From NCBI GenBank assembly GCA_020636225.1, contig JACJYI010000008.1:124001-188000 (forward strand): a stretch of 64,000 nucleotides of DNA, in the 5' to 3' direction. The DNA is from Lewinellaceae bacterium. Lineage in GTDB: Bacteria > Bacteroidota > Bacteroidia > Chitinophagales > Saprospiraceae. A program made the translations under genes and the position numbers. This document shows, piece after piece, positions 58,253 through 64,000 of the stretch; position 1 is the first letter of the stretch, and the number at the start of each line of letters is the position of its first letter. Below the pieces are notes generated by a model. It was not told the origin of the DNA. It saw nothing but the letters and a program-made list of their open reading frames with translations, and did not search any database.

Positions 58253-60181
58253 TCACCAGAGCAGCACCTCCAGACTGTCGATCAACAGATCGGCACCTCC
58301 ACCATTCCAGATGTAGATGGACAGGGGCGAACCCTGCCGGGTGTCGGGAAGGTCGGTTTGCCAGGCACGCCATGCCAGCGAATCGCCATGGGTGATGGGG
58401 ATGCTGCCATAGCGGATGTCCGGTGCTTGCCCCTGGACGCTCAGGTCACAAGCCCAGGATACCGGATGGTCACCATTCCGTGACCCGAATTTGGCCCGGA
58501 TGGCCAGGTGCCGGGCTTCGGCAGGATCCAGCCGGAGTGTCGGCCCGTATTCCTGGTGGGCCGGCAGAACCCAGGGCTGGAGGGACGTATCGACATTGGC
58601 ATGCCATTCCCATGAATGTGGGAGTTGGTTGGCGGAGGCAAACAGGGGGATCCGTTGCCGGGCTTGCCCTTCGGGGACCATGAGCCGGTCAAACTGTCCC
58701 GGGGTGGGGGAGTCCAGTTTCCGGAAGACGGCGATGTGCTGATTGCCTCCGATCCTGATGAGCCAGTCGACTATGGCCGGGAAATCCTGGTAAACCTCTG
58801 GCAGAAGGAATCGCCTCGGGATGACCACAACGGATGCCCGCCGTTTCAGGTCTTCCTTCATGGCTATCGGATTGGTGCTCAGCGAAGAAAATCCCTTGCG
58901 GCCGCAGGCGATCAGGCCTCCGTTGCCGGTATAGGTTTCAAAGGTGAGGAGGGTATCTGTACGGGGAATGCCCAGGTCATCCAGGCAGGCCCGGCAATCA
59001 CGCAGCTCCATCCTGGCCATATCCGCTCCCTGCGTAGCAGCCAACCGGTCCTTTTCCTGGAAAACCTCTTGCGCATGCCAGAACCAGAGGGGGATGAGGC
59101 ACAGGAATATCCAGGAGAACCTTCCCGGGCTGTTCTGGTATCTCCTAGGGAAAGCCATGACCATGATGATGATGATCACTGGCAGCAGGACATCGAGATA
59201 GTAGTACTCATGAGCGGAAAACTGGTCAATGAGCAACAAGCTGTGAAGCAGGTGGGTCGCCAGCCCGGCCAGGATCAGCATGAGGTACATGATACGGGAT
59301 TTCAGATCGGGGCGGTACCAGAGACTGAGGCCCAGGAGGATCAGGACACCCAGCCATTGGGTCGGACTGAGGATCTCATCCACCCAGAAGTCCAGGGATG
59401 CCCACCAGGTGTGTAAACCCTCTGCCATTCCATTGGCGGGAAGAAAGTTCGTCAGAAACTGGGTGCCATATGTCATGGTCATCCATTCCTTGAACAGCCA
59501 CTGGCCGGCAAATGCTGAAACGGCCGGGAGCAAGGCCCATCGAAGGGTCCTGATCAGGCCGCCCTCTTCCACCACCAGGATCAGCCATAGATAGAACCAT
59601 ATCAGGATGAACGGCATCCGGATCCAGAAACAAAGGATACCCATGGCCACCCAATACCAGAAACCGTTTCCCGTTGCCCGATAACGCATCCACTGGGCCA
59701 GGCCGATCAGAAAGAGGCTGAATGCCTGTGCAGAGGGCAGATATGCGAGGGCATAATAGCTGTACACGGGGATGAAGAGGATGCCGCTGAACAGCACCAG
59801 TCGGACAGCTGGATGGGTAGCCACGTGTCGCGTCGCCCGCCAGAACATCCACATGGCGAGCATATGCAGGAGGAGCATCCAGATTCTGTAGATGAGCGGT
59901 GTTGACAGGCCGGTGGCCCGCATGGTCATGCCCGCCAACCACTCGACCACGGGAGGGTCGACACTGGTGATCCCATCGGGAGTGACCAGGTGACAGGTGC
60001 GTGGCAGGAACATCGGGGACCCGCGTTCTGCAAACCTGAGGATCAGGGCCTGCCGGTCGGTTTGGGTCCATTGATGAATGCCGACCGGTTCCTGATCCAG
60101 GCGATTCCACCCGAAACAGGACAACCACAGGACATAGATCAGAAGTGCTGCCAGAAACGGCAACCGTTGGGCAAAGTTCAT
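58253..60181 (-). CDS. Multi-pass membrane protein, probable GT-C-type glycosyltransferase
   Basis: A 642-residue inner-membrane protein with a transmembrane-rich N-terminal two thirds. The first periplasmic loop has GIHQWTQTDRQALILRFAER and VDPPVVEWLAGMTMRATGLS. This gives the acidic DR/DP-type residues of GT-C enzymes such as ArnT and PMT, which move sugars from a polyprenyl carrier. Eight to eleven helices follow (LIYRIWMLLLHMLAMWMFWR, VLFSGILFIPVYSYYALAYL, FWYWVAMGILCFWIRMPFIL, IMYLMLILAGLATHLLHSLL). The last 230 residues are soluble and beta-rich (VVVIPRRFLLPEVYQDFPAI, ending GSPLSIYIWNGGGADLLIDS). The start is ATG 60181, after a promoter box; the upstream ATG 60211 is not used. Substrate unknown. 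Confidence 0.7.
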   Translation of the reverse strand: MNFAQRLPFLAALLIYVLWLSCFGWNRLDQEPVGIHQWTQTDRQALILRFAERGSPMFLPRTCHLVTPDGITSVDPPVVEWLAGMTMRATGLSTPLIYRIWMLLLHMLAMWMFWRATRHVATHPAVRLVLFSGILFIPVYSYYALAYLPSAQAFSLFLIGLAQWMRYRATGNGFWYWVAMGILCFWIRMPFILIWFYLWLILVVEEGGLIRTLRWALLPAVSAFAGQWLFKEWMTMTYGTQFLTNFLPANGMAEGLHTWWASLDFWVDEILSPTQWLGVLILLGLSLWYRPDLKSRIMYLMLILAGLATHLLHSLLLIDQFSAHEYYYLDVLLPVIIIIMVMAFPRRYQNSPGRFSWIFLCLIPLWFWHAQEVFQEKDRLAATQGADMARMELRDCRACLDDLGIPRTDTLLTFETYTGNGGLIACGRKGFSSLSTNPIAMKEDLKRRASVVVIPRRFLLPEVYQDFPAIVDWLIRIGGNQHIAVFRKLDSPTPGQFDRLMVPEGQARQRIPLFASANQLPHSWEWHANVDTSLQPWVLPAHQEYGPTLRLDPAEARHLAIRAKFGSRNGDHPVSWACDLSVQGQAPDIRYGSIPITHGDSLAWRAWQTDLPDTRQGSPLSIYIWNGGGADLLIDSLEVLLW

Positions 60182-60197
60182 CAATGGAATGTCGTTC

Positions 60198-60205
60198 GAA
60201 AGGTA
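60198..60205 (-). promoter_or_regulatory. -7 promoter box (TACCTTTC) of the GT-C-like gene
   Basis: TACCTTTC on the reverse strand matches TAnnTTTG except at the last base and is 16 nt before the ATG at 60181. It pairs divergently with the aminopeptidase box at 60247-60254. Confidence 0.4.
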
Positions 60206-60246
60206 CGACAAGCCTGAGATTCCGGGTCAGGTTCCGGCGGGTTGTG

Positions 60247-60254
60247 TAAGTTTG
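60247..60254 (+). promoter_or_regulatory. -7 promoter box (TAAGTTTG) of the M29 aminopeptidase gene
   Basis: TAAGTTTG is a full TAnnTTTG match, 4 nt (TCCT) before the ATG at 60259, again predicting a leaderless or nearly leaderless transcript. Confidence 0.5.
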
Positions 60255-60258
60255 TCCT

Positions 60259-61353
60259 ATGGATATGCTTGAAAAATATGCCCGGCTGCTGGTGGATTAC
60301 TGTCTGGAGATCCGGGAAGGCGACCGCCTGCTGATCCGGACCACAACAGCCGCAGAACCGCTTGTTCGCGAAGTCTATCGGATGGCCACCCGCTCGGGGG
60401 CACAGGTCTTCACTGATCTTGCCATTGAAGGACAGGGACGGATGCTGATCGACGAAGCCCCGGATTCGATCCTCGATCGCGAAGACCCCTTCTTCCTTGA
60501 GGCGATGCAATCCTTTGAGTGTTATCTGGCCATTCTGGCACCCTATAACCTGAAGGAGATGGCCGGGGTGGACAAGGACCGGATGGCCAGGCGTTCCAGG
60601 GCGAATCAACAGGCTCAGGAGATCTATTTCAAACGGATCGCCGACAAGTCCCTGCGCCGCAGTCTTTGCCAGTATCCCACCATCGCCCAGGCGCAGGACA
60701 GCGGCATGTCCACGGAGGCCTATACGCGATTCGTGTACGAGGCGTGCCGGTTGTTCGATGATGACCCGGTGGCGGCATGGCTGGACGTCCGGGCCATGCA
60801 GCAACGGATCGTCGATCACTTGAACCAGTGCAGTGAGATCCACTATGAAGGCAAGCATATCGACCTGACCTTCTCCACCCGGGGGAGGACCTGGATCAAC
60901 TCGGATGGACGGAACAATATGCCGTCGGGTGAGGTGTTCACCTCTCCGGTGGAGGACTCGGTCAATGGGAAGGTCCATTTCTCCTATCCCGGCTTGTACC
61001 AGGGACACGAGGTGGCGGGTGTGACGCTATGGGTCAAGGACGGGTGGATCGAACGTTGGGAGGCGGAGTCAGGTCAGGCATTTCTTGACCATATCTTTGC
61101 CCAGGACGGAACACGCCGTTTCGGCGAAGCCGCCATCGGCACCAATGACCGGATCCAGCAGATGTCCCGGAACATCCTCTTCGATGAGAAGATCGGCGGA
61201 ACCATCCACCTGGCCATTGGCCAATCCTACCTCCAGTGCGGGGGGCAGAACAAATCAGCCGTCCATTGGGACATGATCACCGATATGACGAAAGACGGAC
61301 GGATCAAGGCGGATGGCCAGTTGATCTATGAGAATGGACGATTTTTGATCTGA
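60259..61353 (+). CDS. M29-family (AmpS/AmpT-type) metallo-aminopeptidase
   Basis: A 364-residue M29 aminopeptidase that removes N-terminal residues from peptides with two metal ions. The sequence shows MLEKYARLLVDYCLEIREGD, LLIRTTTAAEPLVREVYRMA, WINSDGRNNMPSGEVFTSPV (metal-ligand Glu), the FSYPGLYQGHEVAGVTLWVK region with EAESGQAFLDHIFAQDGT (Glu), GGTIHLAIGQSY (His), and SAVHWDMITDM (His and Asp). All ligands of the family are present. The start at ATG 60259 follows the promoter box by 4 nt; a second ATG at 60265 is possible. Monocistronic and divergent from the GT-C-like gene. Likely cytoplasmic peptide recycling. Confidence 0.9.
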   Translation: MDMLEKYARLLVDYCLEIREGDRLLIRTTTAAEPLVREVYRMATRSGAQVFTDLAIEGQGRMLIDEAPDSILDREDPFFLEAMQSFECYLAILAPYNLKEMAGVDKDRMARRSRANQQAQEIYFKRIADKSLRRSLCQYPTIAQAQDSGMSTEAYTRFVYEACRLFDDDPVAAWLDVRAMQQRIVDHLNQCSEIHYEGKHIDLTFSTRGRTWINSDGRNNMPSGEVFTSPVEDSVNGKVHFSYPGLYQGHEVAGVTLWVKDGWIERWEAESGQAFLDHIFAQDGTRRFGEAAIGTNDRIQQMSRNILFDEKIGGTIHLAIGQSYLQCGGQNKSAVHWDMITDMTKDGRIKADGQLIYENGRFLI

Positions 61354-61502
61354 ACAGGTCCATTTCTCGACGAGTTTGCCCCTGTTTTCCATGAATGGTG
61401 TGATGTTATCGACCAAGCGACATTCAGTTGCGCTTTATTGCGTTTTGTAATGAATTGAAATTCAAATAATTGATAACATTGCAACGCACGCTACAGTTGA
61501 CC

Positions 61503-61533
61503 GCATGGTAATATGTTTTGCATAATACCATGC
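61503..61533 (+). promoter_or_regulatory. 31-bp inverted repeat at the padR promoter (candidate PadR operator)
   Basis: The arms GCATGGTAATATG (61503-61515) and CATAATACCATGC (61521-61533) are reverse complements with one central mismatch, separated by TTTTG. The spacer contains the -33 element of the padR promoter. This is the expected layout for a dimeric PadR repressor that shuts off its own operon. Confidence 0.65.
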
Positions 61534-61548
61534 AATCTTGTAGATTTG
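61517..61548 (+). promoter_or_regulatory. Promoter of the padR-pspC operon (TTTG-N20-TAGATTTG)
   Basis: TTTG at 61517-61520 and TAGATTTG (61541-61548), a full TAnnTTTG match, stand 20 nt apart, ideal for the Bacteroidota housekeeping sigma factor. The box ends 4 nt before the padR ATG, so the mRNA is predicted leaderless. Confidence 0.7.
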
Positions 61549-61552
61549 AGGT

Positions 61553-61888
61553 ATGAAAACAGATAATACCAAAGCCCAGATGAGAAAAGGCGTTTTGGAG
61601 ATGTGTATCCTGACACTGATCAAGAACGGGGAGAAGTATCCCAGTGAGTTGATCGATCAGTTGAAGCATGCCGATCTCCTTGTCGTGGAAGGTACCTTGT
61701 ATCCTCTGCTCAACCGGCTCAAGGATGCCGGCTATCTGGAATATGAATGGCGGGAGTCCAACGCCGGGCCCCCGCGCAAGTACTACCGGATCACCCCGGA
61801 AGGGGAGTCCACTGCAGAGACCTTGCGTCAGGCATGGTCTGAACTTGTCCAATCCGTCCAAATCACACTTGAAAACCCAACATCATAA
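61553..61888 (+). CDS. PadR-family transcriptional regulator
   Basis: A 111-residue winged-helix repressor. The start (MKTDNTKAQMRKGVLEMCIL), TLIKNGEKYPSELIDQLKHA and the recognition region VVEGTLYPLLNRLKDAGYLE are typical PadR; the C-terminal WRESNAGPPRKYYRITPEGE gives the wing with the family's GPPRKYYRIT-type motif. Short PadR proteins of this class (PadR-s1) carry only the DNA-binding domain plus a dimer helix and control their own operons. Its stop overlaps the pspC start by 1 nt (TAATG). The upstream 31-bp inverted repeat is the probable binding site. PadR-PspC pairs are common in Bacteroidota. Confidence 0.9.
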   Translation: MKTDNTKAQMRKGVLEMCILTLIKNGEKYPSELIDQLKHADLLVVEGTLYPLLNRLKDAGYLEYEWRESNAGPPRKYYRITPEGESTAETLRQAWSELVQSVQITLENPTS

Positions 61889-62532
61889 TGAACAAAGTCA
61901 TTAATATCAACCTCGGTGGTCAGCCGTTTACCATAGACGATGACGCCTACAGTCATCTGGATGTCTACCTGAAGGCGGTGCGCCAGTCGTTTCACCATCT
62001 CGAAGGGAAGGATGAGATTCTGGGCGATATCGAGATCCGGATGGCGGAACTGTTGACCAGCCAGCTGGGTGTCCGCAAGATCGTCTCTTCGCCGGATGTC
62101 GATGCTGTCATTCGCATCATGGGCAAGCCTGAACAGTTCGAAGAGGAGGTTGCGGAAGAGCAGCAGGAGAAGAGGTCCTACAAATCCACGAGCCATGAAT
62201 TCAATTTCCGACCGGGCAAACGCCTTTACCGGGATCCGGAGGACAAGATCGTTGGCGGGGTCTGTTCAGGCCTGGCAGCTTATCTGGGCATTCACGATCC
62301 AGTCTGGGTTCGCCTGGCCTTTGCCCTCCTCTTTTTCTCGGGAATCGGCATCATTCCCTACCTGGTCATGATGGTCCTTGTGCCCAAGGCAGAGACCGCT
62401 GCCGACCGGCTGGACATGAAAGGAGAGCCTGTCAATATCCAATCCATTGCCGATGCAGTGGAGAAGCAATTCCAGGAGATTTCCGACAAGTTGACCGAGC
62501 TGGGGAATGATCTCGGCAGGAAGAAGAAGTAA
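61888..62532 (+). CDS. PspC-domain membrane protein
   Basis: A 214-residue protein. Residues 1-95 are a soluble N-terminal region (MNKVININLGGQPFTIDDDA, AYSHLDVYLKAVRQSFHH, EILGDIEIRMAELLTSQLGV) ending in an acidic helix. The PspC domain (about 111-167) has KRLYRDPEDKIVGGVCSGLA, AYLGIHDPVWVRLAFALLFF and a transmembrane segment SGIGIIPYLVMMVLVPKAET. A helical C-terminal tail follows (AVEKQFQEISDKLTELG). PspC members sense envelope or membrane stress. Controlled by the overlapping padR gene and ending at a terminator 23 nt downstream; probably an envelope-stress pair of regulator and sensor. N-terminal region function unknown. Confidence 0.85.
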   Translation: MNKVININLGGQPFTIDDDAYSHLDVYLKAVRQSFHHLEGKDEILGDIEIRMAELLTSQLGVRKIVSSPDVDAVIRIMGKPEQFEEEVAEEQQEKRSYKSTSHEFNFRPGKRLYRDPEDKIVGGVCSGLAAYLGIHDPVWVRLAFALLFFSGIGIIPYLVMMVLVPKAETAADRLDMKGEPVNIQSIADAVEKQFQEISDKLTELGNDLGRKKK

Positions 62533-62554
62533 AGGAGTTTTTCGACTGATCTCG

Positions 62555-62590
62555 CACCCTCCAGGCTCCGGCCTGGGGGGTGTTTTCGTT
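62555..62590 (+). terminator. Intrinsic terminator of the padR-pspC operon
   Basis: CACCCTCCAGGC (62555-62566), loop TCCG and GCCTGGGGGGTG (62571-62582) form a 12-bp stem with one G-T pair, followed by TTTTCGTTTT. Begins 23 nt after the pspC stop. Confidence 0.8.
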
Positions 62591-62683
62591 TTCCAATCCA
62601 GGGAAACAAAAAAGGTTGGACTTCGTTAACAGCAGGATGTCCGGCAGCTAGTTTTTACCGAGATTTGAACCAGAAAGAAGGCT

Positions 62684-63127
62684 ATGCAACTGAGAAGGTA
62701 TACGATCGTGCGACTGATCCTGGAGGATGAGGGGCGAGTCCTGCTGCTTAGGCAGACCAATCGGAACGGGGGGAAGTACACCCTGATTGGCGGGAAGATC
62801 CAGGTCAGGGAAACGCCCATCCAGGCCTTGATCCGGGAGACCTTTGAAGAGTCAGGAGCCGTCATTGCCGAGGAAGACCTGGAATTTGTGCACTACTGCT
62901 ATCAGCGCAAATCGGATATGATCAACATGATCCTGGTGTTTCGGGCGACCCGTTGGGCAGGGACCATCCTGAACCGGGAGTCCCATAAGTTCATGCATGT
63001 GGCCTGGTTTCCCAAGGAGGAATTGCCGGAACGGACGACCAAAGCGACCCGGCATATTCTCGACCAGGTCAGGAAGGGCTTTTCCAGGTATTCAGAGATC
63101 ACCTCCAAGCGGCTGATCGTCAAGTAG
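62684..63127 (+). CDS. NUDIX hydrolase
   Basis: A 147-residue NUDIX-fold phosphohydrolase that likely cleaves nucleoside diphosphates linked to another moiety. The NUDIX box is present with GGKIQVRETPIQALIRETFE followed by ESGA (fits Gx5Ex7REUxEExGU with the usual acidic residues). The rest of the fold has RRYTIVRLILEDEGRVLLLR and NMILVFRATRWAGTILNRES. The start MQLRRYTIVRL has no better in-frame alternative. The upstream gap holds a weak TAGTTTTT box at 62649. Monocistronic. Substrate cannot be predicted. Confidence 0.88.
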   Translation: MQLRRYTIVRLILEDEGRVLLLRQTNRNGGKYTLIGGKIQVRETPIQALIRETFEESGAVIAEEDLEFVHYCYQRKSDMINMILVFRATRWAGTILNRESHKFMHVAWFPKEELPERTTKATRHILDQVRKGFSRYSEITSKRLIVK

Positions 63128-63284
63128 CCCTGCACAGACCTTCTTTTCCTGACCATGTTCCAGGCCAGTTCAAACTGGATCCAGATCGGATGATCCGGCT
63201 TTTCGCGATCACAGAAGTTCAGAGTATCCGCCTGACTTGATGGGATTGTCTCGGCAGTTTCCCCCGATTGGGGTCAGGTAGAGT

Positions 63285-63322
63285 AAAAAAAGCCTCCCGG
63301 AGTCACTCCGGGAGGCTTTTTT
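63285..63322 (-). terminator. Strong terminator-like hairpin after the Cys-rich gene (bidirectional)
   Basis: A 17-bp stem (AAAAAAGCCTCCCGGAG at 63286-63302 and its exact complement at 63306-63322) with a 3-nt loop TCA and A/T runs on both flanks. On the reverse strand the run of T ends the Cys-rich gene's transcript 20 nt after its stop; on the forward strand it could also end the NUDIX transcript. Confidence 0.85.
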
Positions 63323-63341
63323 CATGTTGAGGAACTGAGGG

Positions 63342-63893
63342 TTAGTCGTTCTTCACGTTTTTCGCGGTAGGTGCAGCAGATGCACTGGCACCTTTGGCAG
63401 ATTTGCCTGCACAGCAGGATTTACCAGCTTTGGAACCGGCACAACCCTTGCTGTCGTTCGATGCAGTTGTTGCCTTGGCACCCTTGGATGCACAACAGGA
63501 TTTATCAGACTTGGATCCGGCACAAGCCTTTTCGCTTGTTGAAGCAGCTGTCGCTGCTGCGCCTTTGGAGGCACAACAGGATTTTTTGGCAGAACCCACC
63601 TCCGATGGTGAAGCATTCACAAACTGATTGGTGGCAGCGTCGAAGTTGACAGGCTCGTAGGACACCTTTCCACTCTTCTGGCATACATCCTTCCGGTAGT
63701 AGGATACCTTTCCGGATGTCTCACAGACCCTCCGTTCGATCGATTCATCCAGCGAAGCAGCCTGAGCGATCGCTTCATCGGATACCTCAACAGACGCACT
63801 GGAAGCGGCTCCGGAGCAATGATGCTTGGCAGTTTGAGCTTGTACCGTCCAGGCAGCGGAAGCGAGGAGGATAAGGAAGAGTAACTTTTTCAT
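63342..63893 (-). CDS. Secreted Cys-rich protein with 27-residue repeats
   Basis: A 183-residue exported protein with a signal peptide (MKKLLFLILLASAAWTVQAQ). Residues 55-82 hold two C-x-x-SGKVSY units (Cys57 and Cys71). Residues 104-161 hold near-exact 27-residue repeats SCCASKGA (starting 105 and 132) and SCCAGKSA (159), with a shared Cys-Ala-Gly-Ser-Lys spacer (Cys124, Cys151). Eleven Cys residues are present; the adjacent CC pairs could bind copper or zinc, or form disulfides. No family is recognised. A promoter with a -33 TTG and TAAATTTG lies upstream and a strong terminator follows. The repeat is also at DNA level (81-nt period), suggesting tandem duplication. Confidence 0.7.
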   Translation of the reverse strand: MKKLLFLILLASAAWTVQAQTAKHHCSGAASSASVEVSDEAIAQAASLDESIERRVCETSGKVSYYRKDVCQKSGKVSYEPVNFDAATNQFVNASPSEVGSAKKSCCASKGAAATAASTSEKACAGSKSDKSCCASKGAKATTASNDSKGCAGSKAGKSCCAGKSAKGASASAAPTAKNVKND

Positions 63894-63921
63894 GTTCTTG
63901 AGCTTTGAATTGATTTGATTC

Positions 63922-63952
63922 CAAATTTACACGGAATCTGTCCAATTGCCAA
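63922..63952 (-). promoter_or_regulatory. Promoter of the Cys-rich repeat gene (TTG-N20-TAAATTTG)
   Basis: On the reverse strand TTG (63952-63950) is followed after 20 nt by TAAATTTG (63929-63922), a full TAnnTTTG match, 28 nt before the ATG at 63893. A standard Bacteroidota promoter. Confidence 0.6.
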
Positions 63953-64000
63953 GTTTCGTCCAACCGGATGATCTGCTTTAACAGACCTTTAACCGATTTG

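Noticed and set aside
61354..61552. AT-rich stretch before padR as a possible origin, attachment site or small RNA
   Set aside because: Apart from the padR dyad and promoter there are only short imperfect repeats; no DnaA boxes, tRNA end or direct repeats were seen.
63128..63284. 157-nt gap after the NUDIX gene as a possible RNA gene
   Set aside because: Only a small CCCC-GATT-GGGG hairpin is visible; there is no promoter or stable fold beyond the terminator at 63285.

Overview
This 64 kb window is a chromosomal segment of a member of the Bacteroidota, most likely a gliding, non-gut lineage close to Saprospirales/Chitinophagales. Three things point there: a complete gldK-gldL-gldM-gldN block (type IX secretion/gliding motor) with two PorP/SprF-type outer-membrane proteins; many lipoproteins and secreted proteins of Bacteroidota-restricted families (GSCFA, DUF4292, PIG-L fused to long C-terminal regions); and promoters of the Bacteroidota type (-7 box TAnnTTTG, sometimes with TTG/TTTG 19-20 nt upstream) with no Shine-Dalgarno-like sequences. 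The species cannot be named from the sequence alone. The window is gene-dense. I see no rRNA, tRNA, CRISPR array, insertion sequence, integrase or prophage, and no gene-free stretch longer than about 270 nt.

Layout. 1-8.8 kb: 3' end of lipA, an alkaline phosphatase lipoprotein, dprA, recG divergent from rbfA, a three-gene reverse operon (outer-membrane barrel, small lipoprotein, Ppx/GppA phosphatase) and a forward pair ending in a metallo-beta-lactamase-fold phosphodiesterase. 8.9-18.2 kb: a DUF255 thioredoxin-domain protein coupled to a PorP/SprF protein, then gldKLMN, a strong terminator and a beta-helix lipoprotein. 18.2-22.9 kb: a UMF1-type transporter divergent from rimK and an AstE/AspA-type hydrolase, then osmC and phoH on the reverse strand. 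23.1-25.7 kb: a tightly overlapping operon (SAM hydroxide adenosyltransferase, ABM monooxygenase, DinB, aroB). 25.8-35.4 kb: penicillin-binding protein 1A, a HEAT-repeat/cyclophilin lipoprotein, gcvT, a GbsR regulator, DUF1015, an amidohydrolase and a GSCFA protein. 35.5-45.3 kb: a pair of unknown proteins (one with a zinc ribbon), a second PorP/SprF protein, bactofilin with AtpZ/AtpI-like genes, fabI, and a reverse operon of PIG-L deacetylase, an unlisted 50-residue membrane protein and a sodium:solute symporter. 45.6-53.3 kb: dnaE, rnc-fabF-acpP, pyruvate kinase. 53.3-64 kb: an operon TPR-DUF4292-EnvC-HflX, a GT-C-like membrane protein, an M29 aminopeptidase, a padR-pspC operon with a visible operator, a NUDIX hydrolase and a Cys-rich repeat protein.

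How it fits together. Most genes are housekeeping: lipoylation, DNA uptake and repair, ribosome maturation, fatty-acid synthesis, glycolysis, replication, peptidoglycan synthesis. The lineage-specific content is envelope-centred. The gld block and PorP proteins serve secretion and gliding. PBP1A, EnvC, bactofilin, GldK and the lipoproteins shape the envelope.

The most informative non-coding signals are promoter boxes. At eight genes the box ends only 3-4 nt before the best start codon, predicting leaderless mRNAs; six others have about 13-17 nt. The box positions also correct several start sites. Other signals are a 31-bp PadR-type inverted repeat around the padR -33 element, a 16-bp perfect palindrome before the SAM-hydrolase operon, a perfect 12-bp hairpin between gldK and gldL, and a ppx/gppA frame with no canonical start codon. 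I did not find a clearly novel defence or biosynthetic system. The best unknowns are the 35.5-37.8 kb gene pair, the 50-residue membrane protein and the Cys-rich repeat protein.
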